A program made the translations under genes and the position numbers. From NCBI RefSeq assembly GCF_027925305.1, contig NZ_BSDR01000001.1:2941001-3005000 (forward strand): a stretch of DNA of 64,000 bases, written 5' to 3'. The notes beneath the pieces were generated by a model. It saw only the letters and a program-made list of their open reading frames with translations, had not been told where the DNA came from and did no database searches. This document shows, one piece after another, positions 45,160-53,142 of this stretch. How positions within the stretch are numbered: position 1 is the stretch's first letter; every line of letters begins with the position of its first letter. The DNA is from Desulforhabdus amnigena (GTDB taxonomy: Bacteria; Desulfobacterota; Syntrophobacteria; Syntrophobacterales; Syntrophobacteraceae).

Positions 45160-46352
45160 GCCGAACCCCTTCATCTCTTCCCCGATCAACCGATTCCCTT
45201 GCTTACCGATTCACCCATTCACCGACTCACCTATTCACCGTTCTTACCATTTTAATCGTAATCGGTTTAATCGCAGGTCTCATACCACGAGCCAGCCGGC
45301 AAACGGAGCTGGGCGCCGAGACAGTGGAGCTTTCCGTTCCAACCGTAACTGTCGTTTCGCCGAAGCCGGGCCGGCCACCGACGAGCCTGTCCCTTCCCGC
45401 TGAGATCAAACCCTGGATTGAAGCACCTATTTATGCACGGGCCAATGGCTATTTGAAGCGGAGGCTTGTGGACATCGGCGCCCATGTCAAGGCTGGGCAG
45501 CTTCTGGCCGAAATCGATACGCCCGAACTCGATCAGGAGCTTGAGCGCGCAAAGGCCCAGCTTGCGCAGGCTGAAGCAGCCCTGGAGCTTGCCAGGATTA
45601 CTGCAGCCCGGTGGGCCAATCTCCTGAAAACAGCCAGCGTGAGCGAGCAGGAAAACGCGGAGAAACAGGCCGATTTCAAGCTCAAGACCGCTCTTGCCGA
45701 TTCGGCCCGGGCGGAAGTGAGGCGACAGGAAAAGCTCCAGTCCTTCACCCGCCTTACGGCCCCTTTTGCCGGCACCATTACGGTTCGCAACATCGATTCG
45801 GGAGACCTTATCGTAGCGGGTGGGGGCAAAGAGCTTTTCCACCTGGCTCAAACACAAAAGCTTCGGGTCTTCGTGCAGGTTCCGCAAGCGATGGCCCACA
45901 GCATTGCTCCAGGCCAGACCGCACAGATGCTCCTTCCAGAGCTTCCGGACAGGGAATTTCCGGCCAGAGTGATCCGCACAGCGGGTGCGATAGCGGCGGA
46001 TTCGAGAACCCTGCCGGTGGAACTCGAAGTAGATAACCCGAAGGGTGAAATCCTTGCCGGAAGCTATGGGCAGATACGCTTCACCGAGGCGAAGACGGAG
46101 GCCGCACTGACGCTCCCTGCGAACACGATCATGTTCCGGACGGAAGGACCTCAGATCGGAGTTGTACAGGATGACGGCAGGGTCGAGCTGCGCACCGTGA
46201 AGCTTGGCCGCGACTTCGGGCAGGTGATCGAGATTATCGCGGGCGTGAGTGCAAAAGACCATGTCATCGTCAACCCTCCCGAATCTCTTGTCAGCGGCAG
46301 CACGGTGGTCGTTAGCGAAACGCCTAATGAGGGAAAAGGCCAATGGAAATAA
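45156..46352 (+). CDS. RND efflux periplasmic adaptor subunit
   Basis: 398-residue HlyD/MFP adaptor: one N-terminal membrane anchor (VLTILIVIGLIAGLIP), a lipoyl domain split by a coiled-coil hairpin (NGYLKRRLVDIGAHVKAGQ, then LDQELERAKAQLAQAEAALE), and a beta-barrel domain. The first 27 residues are encoded by a GATTCACC-like repeat tract and are probably not family sequence, but the next plausible starts lie in the anchor, so ATG 45156 is kept. It follows the pump gene by 168 bp and overlaps the channel gene by 10 bp. Confidence 0.9.
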   Translation: MSRTPSSLPRSTDSLAYRFTHSPTHLFTVLTILIVIGLIAGLIPRASRQTELGAETVELSVPTVTVVSPKPGRPPTSLSLPAEIKPWIEAPIYARANGYLKRRLVDIGAHVKAGQLLAEIDTPELDQELERAKAQLAQAEAALELARITAARWANLLKTASVSEQENAEKQADFKLKTALADSARAEVRRQEKLQSFTRLTAPFAGTITVRNIDSGDLIVAGGGKELFHLAQTQKLRVFVQVPQAMAHSIAPGQTAQMLLPELPDREFPARVIRTAGAIAADSRTLPVELEVDNPKGEILAGSYGQIRFTEAKTEAALTLPANTIMFRTEGPQIGVVQDDGRVELRTVKLGRDFGQVIEIIAGVSAKDHVIVNPPESLVSGSTVVVSETPNEGKGQWK

Positions 46353-47809
46353 GCCTGCATCCTTTTTTTTGTTCCCCGGCAAGGACTTGCCGGCTTCTCG
46401 CTTTCCCTCTGCTGCTGATTGTGATGGCAATTTCCGGTTGTGCCGTCGGTCCCGACTACCAGCGTCCTGAAGCCACGATCGTTCCTGAAGCTTTTTCCGG
46501 CGCCGAAGGTGAATGGAAAATCGCCGCTCCCCAAGCGCATTTGCCCAAAGGCAACTGGTGGGAAATATTTAACGATCCGGAGCTCAACCAGCTGGAAGCC
46601 GATGCCGCAGCGGCCAACCAGGACCTCAAGGTGGCTGCCGCCAGGTTCGAGCAAGCCCGGGCCGTCGCCAATGTCGCGCGCTCCGAGCTTTTCCCCCGAG
46701 TGGGGGTTGCTGCACTGCCCATATGGCAGCACGACTCTGAAAACCGTCCTGCGGGAGGTAAGCCCGGCCAAACCTATGACAACTACACCGTGCCTTTCGA
46801 TCTGAGCTATGAGCTGGATCTCTGGGGGCGAGTACGGCGCACGGTCGAATCCTCGACCGCTCAACAGGAAGCAATTGCGGACGATGTCGTAGCGGTAAGA
46901 CTGGCCATACAGGCTGAAGTGGCAGCCGATTACTTCACGATTCGCGCCCTGGATGCCGACAAGGCACTGCTTCTCTCAAGCATCGAAGTCTACCGCAAGT
47001 CCCTCGCGCTAGTCCGAAACCGCAGAGCCGGCGGCATGGTCTCGGATCTCGACGTGGCGCAGGCGGAAACCGTCCTTAAGACCGCAGAAGCTCAACTGCC
47101 CGACACCGCGCTACAGCGCGCGAAATTTCAAAACGCACTTGCGGTGCTGACTGGAAAGATCGCCTCCCTTTTTCACGTGGCCGAGCGACCGCTCCAAATG
47201 GAGCCCCTCGTCGTTCCTCCCGGCTTGCCCTCCGAGCTGCTCGAGCGCAGGCCCGATATCGCCGCCGCCGAACGGCGAATGGCGGCGGCCAACGCCAACA
47301 TCGGCGTGGCTGCGGCTGCATTTTTTCCCACCGTCAAGTTCAATGGGCTGGCCGGTTTTCAGGGTGGAGAAGTCGGTACATTGTTCGACTGGCCAAGCCG
47401 CCTCTGGGCCGTCGGACCATCTCTCACCTTGCCTTTGTTCCAGGGAGGCCAGCTCACCGCCAACCTTCGCCGGGCGAAAGCGGCATATGAGGAATCCGTC
47501 GCCAAATACCGCGGAACCGTGCTTGCTGCATTCGCGGATGTTGAAAACAATCTGGCGGCCGAGCATTTGCTTGCCGGCCAATACGACCGGGTTATGGATG
47601 CGCTGAAGGCCGCTCGCAAGCAGCTGGAAATCGCCAACAACCGTTACACCTCAGGCCTTGTGACATATCTCGAGGTCGCGACGGCGCAGAATGTGGTGCT
47701 TTCGACCGAACGTGCAAGCGTTCGGCTATGTGGTCAACAACTGGTTGCAACCGTGGCACTGATCAAATCCCTGGGAGGCGGCTGGAAGGAAGAAACGGTG
47801 AATCGGTGA
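46343..47809 (+). CDS. RND efflux outer-membrane lipoprotein (NodT/OprM family)
   Basis: 488-residue outer-membrane channel. Signal peptide with lipobox ISGCAVGPDYQRP (Cys near residue 33), followed by two repeated TolC-type halves rich in Ala-containing coiled coils (for example ERRMAAANANIGVAAAAFFP), as in the OEP/NodT family. The ATG overlaps the adaptor gene end by 10 bp, completing the tripartite efflux set. Confidence 0.92.
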   Translation: MEISLHPFFCSPARTCRLLAFPLLLIVMAISGCAVGPDYQRPEATIVPEAFSGAEGEWKIAAPQAHLPKGNWWEIFNDPELNQLEADAAAANQDLKVAAARFEQARAVANVARSELFPRVGVAALPIWQHDSENRPAGGKPGQTYDNYTVPFDLSYELDLWGRVRRTVESSTAQQEAIADDVVAVRLAIQAEVAADYFTIRALDADKALLLSSIEVYRKSLALVRNRRAGGMVSDLDVAQAETVLKTAEAQLPDTALQRAKFQNALAVLTGKIASLFHVAERPLQMEPLVVPPGLPSELLERRPDIAAAERRMAAANANIGVAAAAFFPTVKFNGLAGFQGGEVGTLFDWPSRLWAVGPSLTLPLFQGGQLTANLRRAKAAYEESVAKYRGTVLAAFADVENNLAAEHLLAGQYDRVMDALKAARKQLEIANNRYTSGLVTYLEVATAQNVVLSTERASVRLCGQQLVATVALIKSLGGGWKEETVNR

Positions 47810-48137
47810 ATCGCATAACCGACTTGCCCTTACGATTCATCCGCCAGACCGATCCACCGGCTCCCCCATTCACCTATCCACCGATTGCTCAAACGGCCGG
47901 CAGAACCCGCTTCGCAGCAAATACGCCTAATTTTCTGAACACTCCTCCCTCAACAAATCTCAACTTTTTTGACTTCCGGCCGCAAGTTTTTTGTCTTTCA
48001 GTTGTTTAACAATATGTAACCGACGGAACGGATTGCACTGGAGGAGGGGAAATTGACTGCAACTATCTACCGGGTTTTATCCGGTTTTAAATCCTTCAGG
48101 GAAGACAATTCACGAGGTGAGCAAGAAAGGGGCGATC
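47810..48137. other. Intergenic region between efflux operon and chrA
   Basis: About 330 bp. The first 90 bp contain CACC/GATTCA-type degenerate repeats similar to those encoding the start of the adaptor protein; nothing else was recognised. Confidence 0.4.
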
Positions 48138-49487
48138 ATGAATGGAATGGAGGTATCAATTTCAATGAATGAAACACGAAAGCAGGTTGCACCGTCTGAT
48201 GTGGGGCGGGTCAAGCTCTGGAATATTGCCCGCACCTTCCTGGGAATCGGACTGGCTTCCTTCAGCCTGGCCGCACTCGGAGAAGCCAAAAACTGGATGA
48301 CAAAAAAGAGGAGGTGGTTTACCGACGATGAATACATGCAGGGTCTGGGGCTTTCTCAGCTCCTGCCGGGAGCGCCCACGGTAAATCTATCGTCCTACCT
48401 GGGCTTCCGCCTGCGGGGTCTCCCCGGAGCGGCGGTCGCCACGGTTTGCTTTCTAATCCCATGTTTTCTGCTCATGCTGCTGCTCTCCCATCTTTATTTC
48501 CGGTACGGCGAGATGCCTGTGGTTTCAGGGCTTTTCCACGGCCTCGGCGCTCTGGTAGTGGGCTTGGTATTCAATACCATTCTCAATCTCTGGAGATCCG
48601 GGGTGAAGACCGTTTTCAACTGGCTGATGGCTGCGGCCGGCTTCGCCATGGTTTTCTGGTTCAAAATGGGGGTCATCAAGATCCTGCTCATCACCGGCGT
48701 TGCAAGCATCATCATGGTTCTGCTTACTCACCGATTTCCTGTACTCTCCCACTGGATCGGAAGCTGGAACGACCTGAGAAGGCACTTGGCGAGATCCAAC
48801 GTTCCAACCGGCGACATGAAGCCCCGGCAGGTGGCCGATGATGGCGCTGCAGACTATGTTTCGGCCTGCAGTCGGGTCGAGTTGCCCCTGCATTGGAGTA
48901 AGGTTATCCTACTGGTCTTCTGGCTGGCCTTGATATTGGCCGTTGACCTGGCACTGATCCACTTGAAGCCGGAACTGATGCAGATGGGCAGCAGCTTTTT
49001 GCGGATTGGTGCCGTTACTTTCGGCAGCGGTTACGCCATGCTCCCCTTCATTCAGAACACCGTAGTCAGCGAGTTCGGTTGGCTCACCAACCAGCAGTTT
49101 GCGGTTGCACTGGCTCTGAGCCTGATCACACCGGGCCCTGTAACGATCATCAGTGCCTTCATCGGCTACAAGGTGGCCGGCATTGCCGGAGCAGCCTTGG
49201 GCATGGTGAACATGTATTTTCCCGCCTGGGCCATGACAACGCTGGTGACCGCACCATATGCCAGAGCCGGTCAGGTGGTCCATGTGAGGCAGGTGATCGG
49301 CGGCATCGTGGCTGCTTTTATCGGGACTCTCGTTGTGGTGCTGATCAAGATTTCAGCGGATACGCTGGTTGATATTCCCACGATAGTCATGGCTGCGGGG
49401 GCTTTCATCGTGCAGCGGTTCGTGAAGGTGGACACGGTGTGGATTGTGCTTGGCGGCGCGTTGGTGTCCCTTGCGGTTTTCCACTGA
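48138..49487 (+). CDS. chrA: Chromate transporter family protein, two-domain ChrA
   Basis: 449 residues with two homologous CHR domains, each starting with a FxxxGxxSFG/PG-type motif: SFSLAALGEAKNW in the first and IGAVTFGSGYAMLPFIQ in the second, with SQLLPGAPTVNLSSYLG and SLITPGPVTIISAFIG. Characterised members export chromate by anion antiport; the true substrate here is not known. ATG 48138 with AAAGGGG upstream is preferred to the GTG at 48117. Confidence 0.9.
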   Translation: MNGMEVSISMNETRKQVAPSDVGRVKLWNIARTFLGIGLASFSLAALGEAKNWMTKKRRWFTDDEYMQGLGLSQLLPGAPTVNLSSYLGFRLRGLPGAAVATVCFLIPCFLLMLLLSHLYFRYGEMPVVSGLFHGLGALVVGLVFNTILNLWRSGVKTVFNWLMAAAGFAMVFWFKMGVIKILLITGVASIIMVLLTHRFPVLSHWIGSWNDLRRHLARSNVPTGDMKPRQVADDGAADYVSACSRVELPLHWSKVILLVFWLALILAVDLALIHLKPELMQMGSSFLRIGAVTFGSGYAMLPFIQNTVVSEFGWLTNQQFAVALALSLITPGPVTIISAFIGYKVAGIAGAALGMVNMYFPAWAMTTLVTAPYARAGQVVHVRQVIGGIVAAFIGTLVVVLIKISADTLVDIPTIVMAAGAFIVQRFVKVDTVWIVLGGALVSLAVFH

Positions 49488-49546
49488 GGCACTTTTATGA
49501 GGTGGGAAATATCAGTCTCCATGCGTGACCTGAACAGGAGGTATCG

Positions 49547-50386
49547 ATGAACGGACGGACCTGCCCGATTGAGAAGATGAAAAAGTTGCTCGTGGCAACG
49601 GATGGGACAGAAGCAAGCCAGGGGGCGGTTGCCGCTGCCCTGGAGCTTGCAAAGAACTGCTCGGTCGAGATGCTTGCCGTGGCGGTGGTTTTGACCAATC
49701 CCGAAGATGAAAACGCGGTACCCTTCGTCATCGCACAAGCAGAGAAGGATATGGAGCAAAGGGTCAATGCCGTCAAGGCCATGGCGGAAGAGGCGGGCAT
49801 CGACTGCGGGGTCATCGTAAAGAGAGGAGACGATCCGTATTGGGAAATAGTCAATGAGGCGAAGAAGAATAAGGCGGACATGATCGTCATGGGTACCCAT
49901 GGCAGGAGAGGGATCAAACGGTTCGTGATGGGAAGCGTTACGGCAAGTGTCATTGGGCATGCTCCGTGCCAAGTCCTCGTGATTCCTGCCCACGCAAAAG
50001 TTGACTTCGGGACCATCCTCGCAGCTACGGATGGTTCGAAGCATGGCGATGCGGCGGTTAAGGAGGCTATTGCCATCGCAAAAGTTTGCAGTAGCCTGCT
50101 TGTCGTTGTGTCTGTCGCCTCTTCCGACGACGAAGCGCCAGCCACCAAAGAGAGTGTCAAGCAGGCCCTTGTTCTTGCAGACAAAGAAAAGGTTGAGAAA
50201 GAGGGAATGGTTCTGCGTGGCAATGCCGGCGAAGCTATCGTGGAAGCTGCAGAGCAAAAGGGTGCCGGTCTCATAGTCATGGGAAGCCATGGAAGGACGG
50301 GCCTCATGAATCTTTTCATGGGCAGTGTGACGGAGTACGTCCTAAGCCATGGAAACATCCCGATCCTGGTGGCCACGGCAAGATGA
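49547..50386 (+). CDS. Universal stress protein, two USP domains
   Basis: 279 residues made of two tandem USP domains (about 12-147 and 150-279). Both halves retain the ATP-binding G-x2-G-x9-G(S/T) motif: MGTHGRRGIKRFVMGSV and MGSHGRTGLMNLFMGSV. AGGAGG stands before ATG 49547. It lies 59 bp downstream of chrA, possibly cotranscribed. The family binds ATP and supports survival under stress; no specific role can be read here. Confidence 0.9.
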   Translation: MNGRTCPIEKMKKLLVATDGTEASQGAVAAALELAKNCSVEMLAVAVVLTNPEDENAVPFVIAQAEKDMEQRVNAVKAMAEEAGIDCGVIVKRGDDPYWEIVNEAKKNKADMIVMGTHGRRGIKRFVMGSVTASVIGHAPCQVLVIPAHAKVDFGTILAATDGSKHGDAAVKEAIAIAKVCSSLLVVVSVASSDDEAPATKESVKQALVLADKEKVEKEGMVLRGNAGEAIVEAAEQKGAGLIVMGSHGRTGLMNLFMGSVTEYVLSHGNIPILVATAR

Positions 50387-50467
50387 AACCTGCAGCTCTT
50401 TTGCGATTTGTTTGCTTGAGAGTGCCAGGGCTGGGCAACTATCGGCATTGAGACTTTTGAGTGCTCT

Positions 50468-51031
50468 ATGGAAGACCCCGAATTCGATCTCATCAGAGCT
50501 ATCGCGGACGGAGATGAGACAGCCTTTGAGAAACTCGTAAGGCGCTATCAGAACCCTGTTATCACTTTCATTTACAGGTATGTAGGAGACTTCTATTCGG
50601 CTCAGGACCTTACCCAGGAGGTATTTCTACGGGTATTCCAAGCGGCGCCGAGGTTCAAGCCCAAAGCGAAGGTTTCCAACTGGGTATTCAGGATCGCTTA
50701 CAACCTCGCTGCAAACGAGCTCAAGCACCGCAAGCGTATGGATGGTTTCCATGCCCGAATATCAACTGAAGACCCCGATTTTCGCGGAAGTCCGCCCGCA
50801 AGCCGTACGGGGGCAAGGAGCAGGGAGTTGGAAGAGTGCCTGATGGCCGCTATGGGCCGGCTTCCAGAAAACCAGAGGGCCGCTTTACTCCTTAGGGTTG
50901 ACGAGGGACTGTCTTACCTGGAAATCAGCACGATCCTGAACGTCTCCGTTGCAAGCGTCGAATCCCTGATCTTCAGAGCGCGCCGCCGTTTGAAGCAACT
51001 TGTGAGATCCTCGGCCGAAATTCCCCCTTAG
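50468..51031 (+). CDS. ECF-type RNA polymerase sigma factor
   Basis: 187 residues with sigma-70 regions 2 (about 25-95: DFYSAQDLTQEVFLRVFQ, the -10 binding segment) and 4 (about 118-180: LPENQRAALLLRVDEGLSYL, the -35 binding helix-turn-helix). There is no region 1 or 3, as expected for ECF factors. A zinc-finger anti-sigma gene follows 204 bp downstream, with a repeat element in between. Confidence 0.93.
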   Translation: MEDPEFDLIRAIADGDETAFEKLVRRYQNPVITFIYRYVGDFYSAQDLTQEVFLRVFQAAPRFKPKAKVSNWVFRIAYNLAANELKHRKRMDGFHARISTEDPDFRGSPPASRTGARSRELEECLMAAMGRLPENQRAALLLRVDEGLSYLEISTILNVSVASVESLIFRARRRLKQLVRSSAEIPP

Positions 51032-51062
51032 GCGCTGATCGTGGCAATTACGCAGCCCGATC

Positions 51063-51135
51063 GTCATTTCGAGCGTAGCGAGAAATCTTTGATGCAATGG
51101 CAGCCGCATGGATTTTCCCCTCCCGGTCGGGATGA
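51063..51135. repeat. GTCATTTCGAGCG-type palindromic repeat
   Basis: About 73 bp with inverted ends GTCATTTC and GGATGAC. The left arm, GTCATTTCGAGCGTAGCGAG, is a sequence I recognise as a common dispersed intergenic repeat in environmental bacterial genomes. Here it sits between the ECF sigma gene and its anti-sigma gene. Confidence 0.65.
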
Positions 51136-51235
51136 CTGCGTATTGGCGATCCCGGACACTTAGAGCGGCGGGCTGATGAGGCACCTCCCGGAATATAGGG
51201 CAAACGATGCATTGGCAGGATAGAAGGAGCAGACA

Positions 51236-51688
51236 ATGAAATGTCGCCAGGCAAGAGCAAAAATTTCAGCTTACATGGATCACGAGCTCGATGCCGCGTC
51301 ATCCCGGCAGTTGGAATCTCATCTCCGCCGGTGTGTGGAATGTCGCGAGGTGCTTGACGACTTCCAAGAACTGAATGACATGGTGCTTAGTCTGCCGAAG
51401 ATCGAGCTGGATCCGGATTTCGCCGTCCAAATGGTCAGGAAGGTAAGCGGGACTGGCACCGCTAGTAAAATTAAGCAGCAAGTTAGATCATCCCTGTTTG
51501 AGCGGCTGTCTCGAATTGCCGAGGATTTCGTAGATCTGGTGAGTTCGGCGCGGTCCCCGTCCATTGGCGCCCTCGATGAATTCAGCGACTTTCCGCCCCT
51601 TTCCATGAGCTACATCTATTTCAATCTGATGGATCTTAATGCGCTGAGAAGAGATCGGCTCAAACTTGAATGTTATGAAAAACTGTGA
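51236..51688 (+). CDS. Zinc-finger anti-sigma factor (zf-HC2)
   Basis: 150 residues. The N-terminal ASD-type zinc domain has MKCRQARAKISAYMDHELDA and HLRRCVECREVL (H-x3-C-x2-C), the usual site for sequestering an ECF sigma factor. There is no clear membrane helix, so this one is probably cytoplasmic, unlike RseA-type anti-sigma factors. The C-terminal half is not recognised. Pairing with the ECF gene and the downstream ZraP-like gene implies a stress-sensing unit. Confidence 0.82.
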   Translation: MKCRQARAKISAYMDHELDAASSRQLESHLRRCVECREVLDDFQELNDMVLSLPKIELDPDFAVQMVRKVSGTGTASKIKQQVRSSLFERLSRIAEDFVDLVSSARSPSIGALDEFSDFPPLSMSYIYFNLMDLNALRRDRLKLECYEKL

Positions 51689-51781
51689 ATGGGCAAGTCG
51701 GTACATCACAAAACCGAACTGCTTCTTTAACAGCACATCCACCAGGCCTATTCAAAGCTTCGTCATAGTGAGGTTTCAAAA

Positions 51782-52246
51782 ATGGATCTGTGGAGCTTTC
51801 TTCTGGGTTTCGTCTCGGCATTTGTCTTTCTAACGGTATCACTGACTGCGGTTTACTTTCACCTGAAGCGGGCCAGGAATTGCAAAGCCTGCATCAGAGG
51901 TTACCTCGATCTGATACCAGACCTCACACCGGAGCAGAAAAAGGCGGTGCAGGAAATCCGCCGCACCTTCCTGCCCAAAGTCGGCCAAATCAGGGAAAAC
52001 ATGCGCCGAAAGCGGGCAGAACTCGCAAATCTGCTCTTTGCCGATCCGCCCGACAGGAGTAAGATTCATTCCGTCGCCCGGCAGATCCTTTTGTACCAGT
52101 CGGACTTGGAAAACGAGGTGATCGAGCACATCCTGGAGGAAAAAGAGATTCTCTCTCCCACTCAGCAGAGGAAATTCTACGAGATCATCGTCGAGCAGTT
52201 CTCCTCGGGTGGGCTTGGGGTCCATGATGTACGAGGAAAGGTCTAA
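51782..52246 (+). CDS. Periplasmic heavy-metal sensor-like protein (ZraP/CpxP type)
   Basis: 154 residues with one N-terminal membrane segment (FLLGFVSAFVFLTVSLTAVYF) acting as an anchor or uncleaved signal, then a helical domain with LTPEQKKAVQEIRRTF and a coiled-coil stretch, as in the ZraP/Spy/CpxP superfamily that senses metals or misfolded proteins in the periplasm. CKAC just outside the membrane could bind a metal. It is the likely signal-side partner of the ECF/anti-sigma pair. Confidence 0.78.
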   Translation: MDLWSFLLGFVSAFVFLTVSLTAVYFHLKRARNCKACIRGYLDLIPDLTPEQKKAVQEIRRTFLPKVGQIRENMRRKRAELANLLFADPPDRSKIHSVARQILLYQSDLENEVIEHILEEKEILSPTQQRKFYEIIVEQFSSGGLGVHDVRGKV

Positions 52247-52270
52247 TCCAGGAGAATCGCTCCCGGAGCC

Positions 52271-52906
52271 TTGGCGCACAGGAAACTGTATCATCTCGTA
52301 GACAAAGGCAAGAAATTGATAGATCCAAGACTATACCGCGCCATAACCTTGCTTGCCGCCATCTTCTTCGTGGTGCTCCTCGTCCGTTATTTCAGCGCGA
52401 TTTCCACTTCGGACCCCCCTTCCCCGGCCCCCGTGATCGTCGAAGTCCTTGGAGCTGTAAATAAACCGGGAATACATCTTGTTGAAAGCCAAAATGCATC
52501 ATCTACCGTCACGGTTGGGGAAGCCATAGAAGCTGCCGGGGGGTTGTCAAAACACACGCCCGGCGACATTCCCCTTTCCTTTTACAAACACGAAGTGCAA
52601 AGCGGCGAGAGGATAAGCGTAACCGGAGAAGGCGAAACTCCTCCCCATTTCTCAGTGGGCCCCATGGACGGAGGGGCCCGGCTGACTCTGGGGAAAAAGC
52701 TGGATTTGAACCAGGCGACAGAAGAGGAACTCTCCCTGATTCCGAAAATGAAACCCCAATTCGCCGTAGAAATCGTCAAGCGCCGACAAGGGAAGAGATG
52801 GAACAGCGTGCAGGAACTCGAGGAAATCGCAGGGGTAGGTCCTAAAACGGTAGAGAAGTGGCAAGATTACCTGGAAGCAAACTGCAGAGAGCCCATAAAG
52901 CCATGA
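52271..52906 (+). CDS. ComEA-like SLBB/helix-hairpin-helix protein
   Basis: 211 residues: one N-terminal membrane helix (LAAIFFVVLLVRY), an SLBB-type beta-grasp domain (VIVEVLGAVNKPGIHLVES), and a C-terminal double helix-hairpin-helix (KLDLNQATEEELSLIPKM and EIAGVGPKTVEKW). ComEA-type proteins bind DNA at the cell surface in transformation; outside that context the role is unclear. The TTG at 52271 is the only start after the previous gene's in-frame stop. It ends the ECF operon. Confidence 0.8.
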   Translation: MAHRKLYHLVDKGKKLIDPRLYRAITLLAAIFFVVLLVRYFSAISTSDPPSPAPVIVEVLGAVNKPGIHLVESQNASSTVTVGEAIEAAGGLSKHTPGDIPLSFYKHEVQSGERISVTGEGETPPHFSVGPMDGGARLTLGKKLDLNQATEEELSLIPKMKPQFAVEIVKRRQGKRWNSVQELEEIAGVGPKTVEKWQDYLEANCREPIKP

Positions 52907-53019
52907 CCTGCGGGGAGCCGGGTGAAAACCCTCTTTCCCCACGAGAGAGCGGGCGCACTTATCGCGGTTATTTTCGATCGCGGTAAGGACGCGGCTCTTA
53001 TAAAAATGCCATTATTGCG

Positions 53020-53127
53020 ATACTTTCACGGTAACCACGGAAGACAGAGGGCAGAGAGAAAGACTTTCAAATGAAATCTCTGTGTTCTTCGTGTCTCCGT
53101 GGTTCAGACAAAATCTGACAATATTGA
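53020..53127. repeat. Palindromic dispersed repeat (MITE-like), copy B
   Basis: About 108 bp similar to copy A: inner arms GGTAACCACGGAAGACAGAG and GTGTCTCCGTGGTTCAGACA are complementary around a shared AGACTTTCAAATGAAATCTC centre. The terminal inverted repeats are degenerate here. Confidence 0.7.
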
Positions 53128-53142
53128 GTTATCTCCGAGCAA

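Noticed and set aside
45187-47890. GATTCACC-like runs considered as a CRISPR array
   Set aside because: Units are short, degenerate and directly adjacent, without unique spacers of constant length.
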